Positions 6,328 to 7,359 of a stretch of 7,359 nucleotides of DNA are shown piece after piece. The position numbers and the translations under genes are program-made. The stretch is from Actinomycetota bacterium (GTDB lineage Bacteria > Actinomycetota > Actinomycetes > Nanopelagicales > Nanopelagicaceae), in contig CANKCX010000034.1 of NCBI GenBank assembly GCA_947480375.1, positions 1-7,359 of the forward strand, given 5' to 3'. Numbering within the stretch: the stretch's first letter is position 1; every line of letters begins with the position of its first letter. Below the pieces are notes generated by a model that searched no databases, was not told the DNA's origin, and worked only from the letters and a program-made list of their open reading frames with translations.

Positions 6328-6356
6328 AGACTAAACTTATTTCGTGTCAGAGTTAA
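6328..6356 (-). promoter_or_regulatory. Candidate leaderless promoter of the aldehyde dehydrogenase gene
   Basis: On the minus strand TTAACT (6356-6351, 4 of 6 matches to the -35 consensus) is followed after 17 bases by TAGTCT (6333-6328, TAnnnT). The -10 box ends 6 bases before the ATG at 6321, so the transcript would begin at the start codon. The -35 lies inside the first codons of the divergent hydrolase gene, and the -10 overlaps the hydrolase -10 by 2 bases. Confidence 0.45.
6332..6337 (+). promoter_or_regulatory. Candidate -10 box for leaderless hydrolase mRNA
   Basis: TAAACT (TAnnnT) ends 6 bases before the GTG at 6344, which has no Shine-Dalgarno sequence. I see no good -35 box at 16-18 bases upstream. 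It shares bases 6332-6333 with the dehydrogenase -10 box on the opposite strand, so polymerase should not be able to occupy both at once. Confidence 0.4.
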
Positions 6357-7054
6357 TACGTCCAAGCACTGTGTTGCCAGCAAATCGCCGGCCCATAAAT
6401 ATTCACACTGCTGATGGCCTGAATCTAATTGGCGAAGTTGCGACTCCTATCGGCGATCGCCTTGGCTCGATACTTACCTTCCATCCCAATCCAACTGGTG
6501 GAGGAATGATGGATAGCCACATTTATAAGAAGGCAGCCAATCGTCTGCCACATATGGCTGGCATCGAAATTATTCGTTTCAACACTCGCGGAACAACTTC
6601 TGAAGCCGGAACAAGCGAGGGCGAATTTGGTGGCGCAGTTACCGAGAAATTTGATGTTGAAGCTGCAATCGAATTTGCATTTAGTGATGTTGGAGTTGAA
6701 AAACTCTGGGTGATGGGCTGGTCCTTCGGAACTGATCTAGCGCTTAAGTATGCGAAAGATCCGCGAATTATTTCTCTAATTTTGCTTAGCCCACCGCTTA
6801 CAAATACCAGCCAAGGCGAGTTGGAATATTGGGCAAAAGATGGTCGACCTATTACAGCTTTAATTCCAGAGCATGACGACTATTTAAAACCGCCGGATGC
6901 CGCAATTGCTTTCAAAGCGATCCCACAGATTAATTTAATTAACGTAGACGGGGCAAAACATCTCTGGGTTGGCGAACCGGCGGTTTATCGCGTTCTTACT
7001 GAAATCACGAAAATTATTGCACCAGAACGATTACCGCTTACGACCGAGTTTTAA
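6344..7054 (+). CDS. Alpha/beta hydrolase of the COG2945-like type
   Basis: Serine hydrolase of the alpha/beta fold, probably a cytoplasmic esterase or related enzyme; no signal peptide is visible. The 236 residues show the family order: an opening beta strand INIHTADGLNLIGEV (18-32), the HPNPTGGGMMDSHIY segment (47-61) that resembles the HPHPxxGGxMDN oxyanion motif of COG2945, RFNTRGTTSEAGTSEGEF (78-95), the nucleophile elbow GWSFG with Ser127 (125-129), a likely acid Asp in PEHDD (175-179) and the catalytic His206 in GAKHLWVGE. The GTG at 6344 is the first start that clears the dehydrogenase promoter and gives a normal length. The natural substrate cannot be told. It is divergent from the aldehyde dehydrogenase; an esterase plus an aldehyde dehydrogenase could act on related compounds, but that is only a guess. 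Confidence 0.88.
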   Translation: MSELIRPSTVLPANRRPINIHTADGLNLIGEVATPIGDRLGSILTFHPNPTGGGMMDSHIYKKAANRLPHMAGIEIIRFNTRGTTSEAGTSEGEFGGAVTEKFDVEAAIEFAFSDVGVEKLWVMGWSFGTDLALKYAKDPRIISLILLSPPLTNTSQGELEYWAKDGRPITALIPEHDDYLKPPDAAIAFKAIPQINLINVDGAKHLWVGEPAVYRVLTEITKIIAPERLPLTTEF

Positions 7055-7359
7055 CTCTTTTCGGCTTTTGGATAAACGACTTCATCAAGAATTAGCAGTA
7101 CTGCAGCAGCCAATGGCACAGCCAAGATTCCACCAACTAAACCAAGAAGTGATGTTCCAATTAGCGCAGCAATAATTGTCACAAGACCTGGTATCGAAAG
7201 TGAGCGCTTCATAACCCTTGGAGTCAGTACATAATTTTCAACCTGCACATAAATAATGTATGAAGCTAGGGCGATTGCTGCAATTAAAGGCGAATCAGTA
7301 AGAGCAATCAAAGTAACAATTGTCATTCCGATGAAGTGGCCGATAAGTGGAATCAGACC
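7051..7359 (-). CDS. AI-2E family transporter, C-terminal part (5' end outside window)
   Basis: C-terminal 102 residues of a polytopic membrane protein of the AI-2E/PF01594 family, whose members include an autoinducer-2 exporter and Na+(Li+)/H+ antiporters. The reading frame is open to the window edge, entering as GLIPLIGHFIGM, so the ATG at 7326 is an internal Met and not the start. Family hallmarks are the IYVQVENYVLTPRVMKRSL segment, followed by IPGLVTIIAALIG and LLGLVGGILAVPLAAAV, the last two being hydrophobic helices. The protein ends in a short charged tail, VVYPKAEKS. Its TAA stop shares the TTAA at 7051-7054 with the stop of the convergent hydrolase. The substrate is unknown. Confidence 0.9.
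   Translation of the reverse strand, partial: GLIPLIGHFIGMTIVTLIALTDSPLIAAIALASYIIYVQVENYVLTPRVMKRSLSIPGLVTIIAALIGTSLLGLVGGILAVPLAAAVLLILDEVVYPKAEKS

Noticed and set aside
7044..7069. Intrinsic terminator after the hydrolase gene (CCGA / TCGG then CTTTT)
   Set aside because: The stem is 4 base pairs with a 13-base loop; too weak to be a supported terminator.
1..7359. Mobile element, CRISPR, tRNA or defence system
   Set aside because: I found no transposase or recombinase product, no terminal inverted or regularly spaced repeats, no cloverleaf, and every stretch above 65 bases is covered by an assigned coding region.

Overview
The window reads as a piece of a small, streamlined actinobacterial chromosome, most likely a free-living freshwater lineage such as the acI/Nanopelagicales group (inference). 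Reasons: the protein families are actinobacterial (an epsilon subunit next to murA and a PduO-type adenosyltransferase, a MurA with Asp at the catalytic Cys position, a small actinobacterial CxxC/HxHxxC protein); base composition is moderate, roughly 40-50% G+C in the lines I sampled; and packing is extreme. About 98% of the window is coding, no gap between genes exceeds 65 bases, and several genes overlap by 4 bases. I saw no mobile element, tRNA, rRNA, CRISPR array or long repeat.

Layout. The end of an ATP synthase operon (atpC, +, 10-267) meets murA (-, 275-1546) tail to tail. murA diverges from a cob(I)alamin adenosyltransferase (+, 1612-2187), which meets tail to tail a three-gene operon reading leftward: ABC ATPase (4458-3589), ABC-2 permease (3592-2801) and a secreted Lys/Pro/Thr-rich protein of unknown function (2804-2184), each joined by a 4-base ATGA/GTGA overlap. 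A small putative zinc-binding protein (+, 4516-4839) diverges from the ATPase and runs into an aldehyde dehydrogenase (-, 6321-4843). The dehydrogenase diverges from an alpha/beta hydrolase (+, 6344-7054), whose stop codon overlaps that of an AI-2E family membrane protein (-, 7359-7051) cut by the window edge.

The genes are mostly housekeeping and strand-alternating: energy (epsilon subunit), cell wall (MurA), cofactor (adenosylcobalamin), export (ABC-2) and aldehyde/ester metabolism. The only clear functional unit is the ABC operon with its secreted third member. Several + and - genes lack a Shine-Dalgarno sequence but have a TAnnnT hexamer exactly 6 bases before the start codon, which suggests leaderless transcription. 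Nothing here amounts to a convincing new defence, mobile or biosynthetic system. The items most worth a second look are the Asp-type MurA, the epsilon subunit without its C-terminal domain, the uncharacterised secreted protein tied to the exporter, and the small Cys/His protein.
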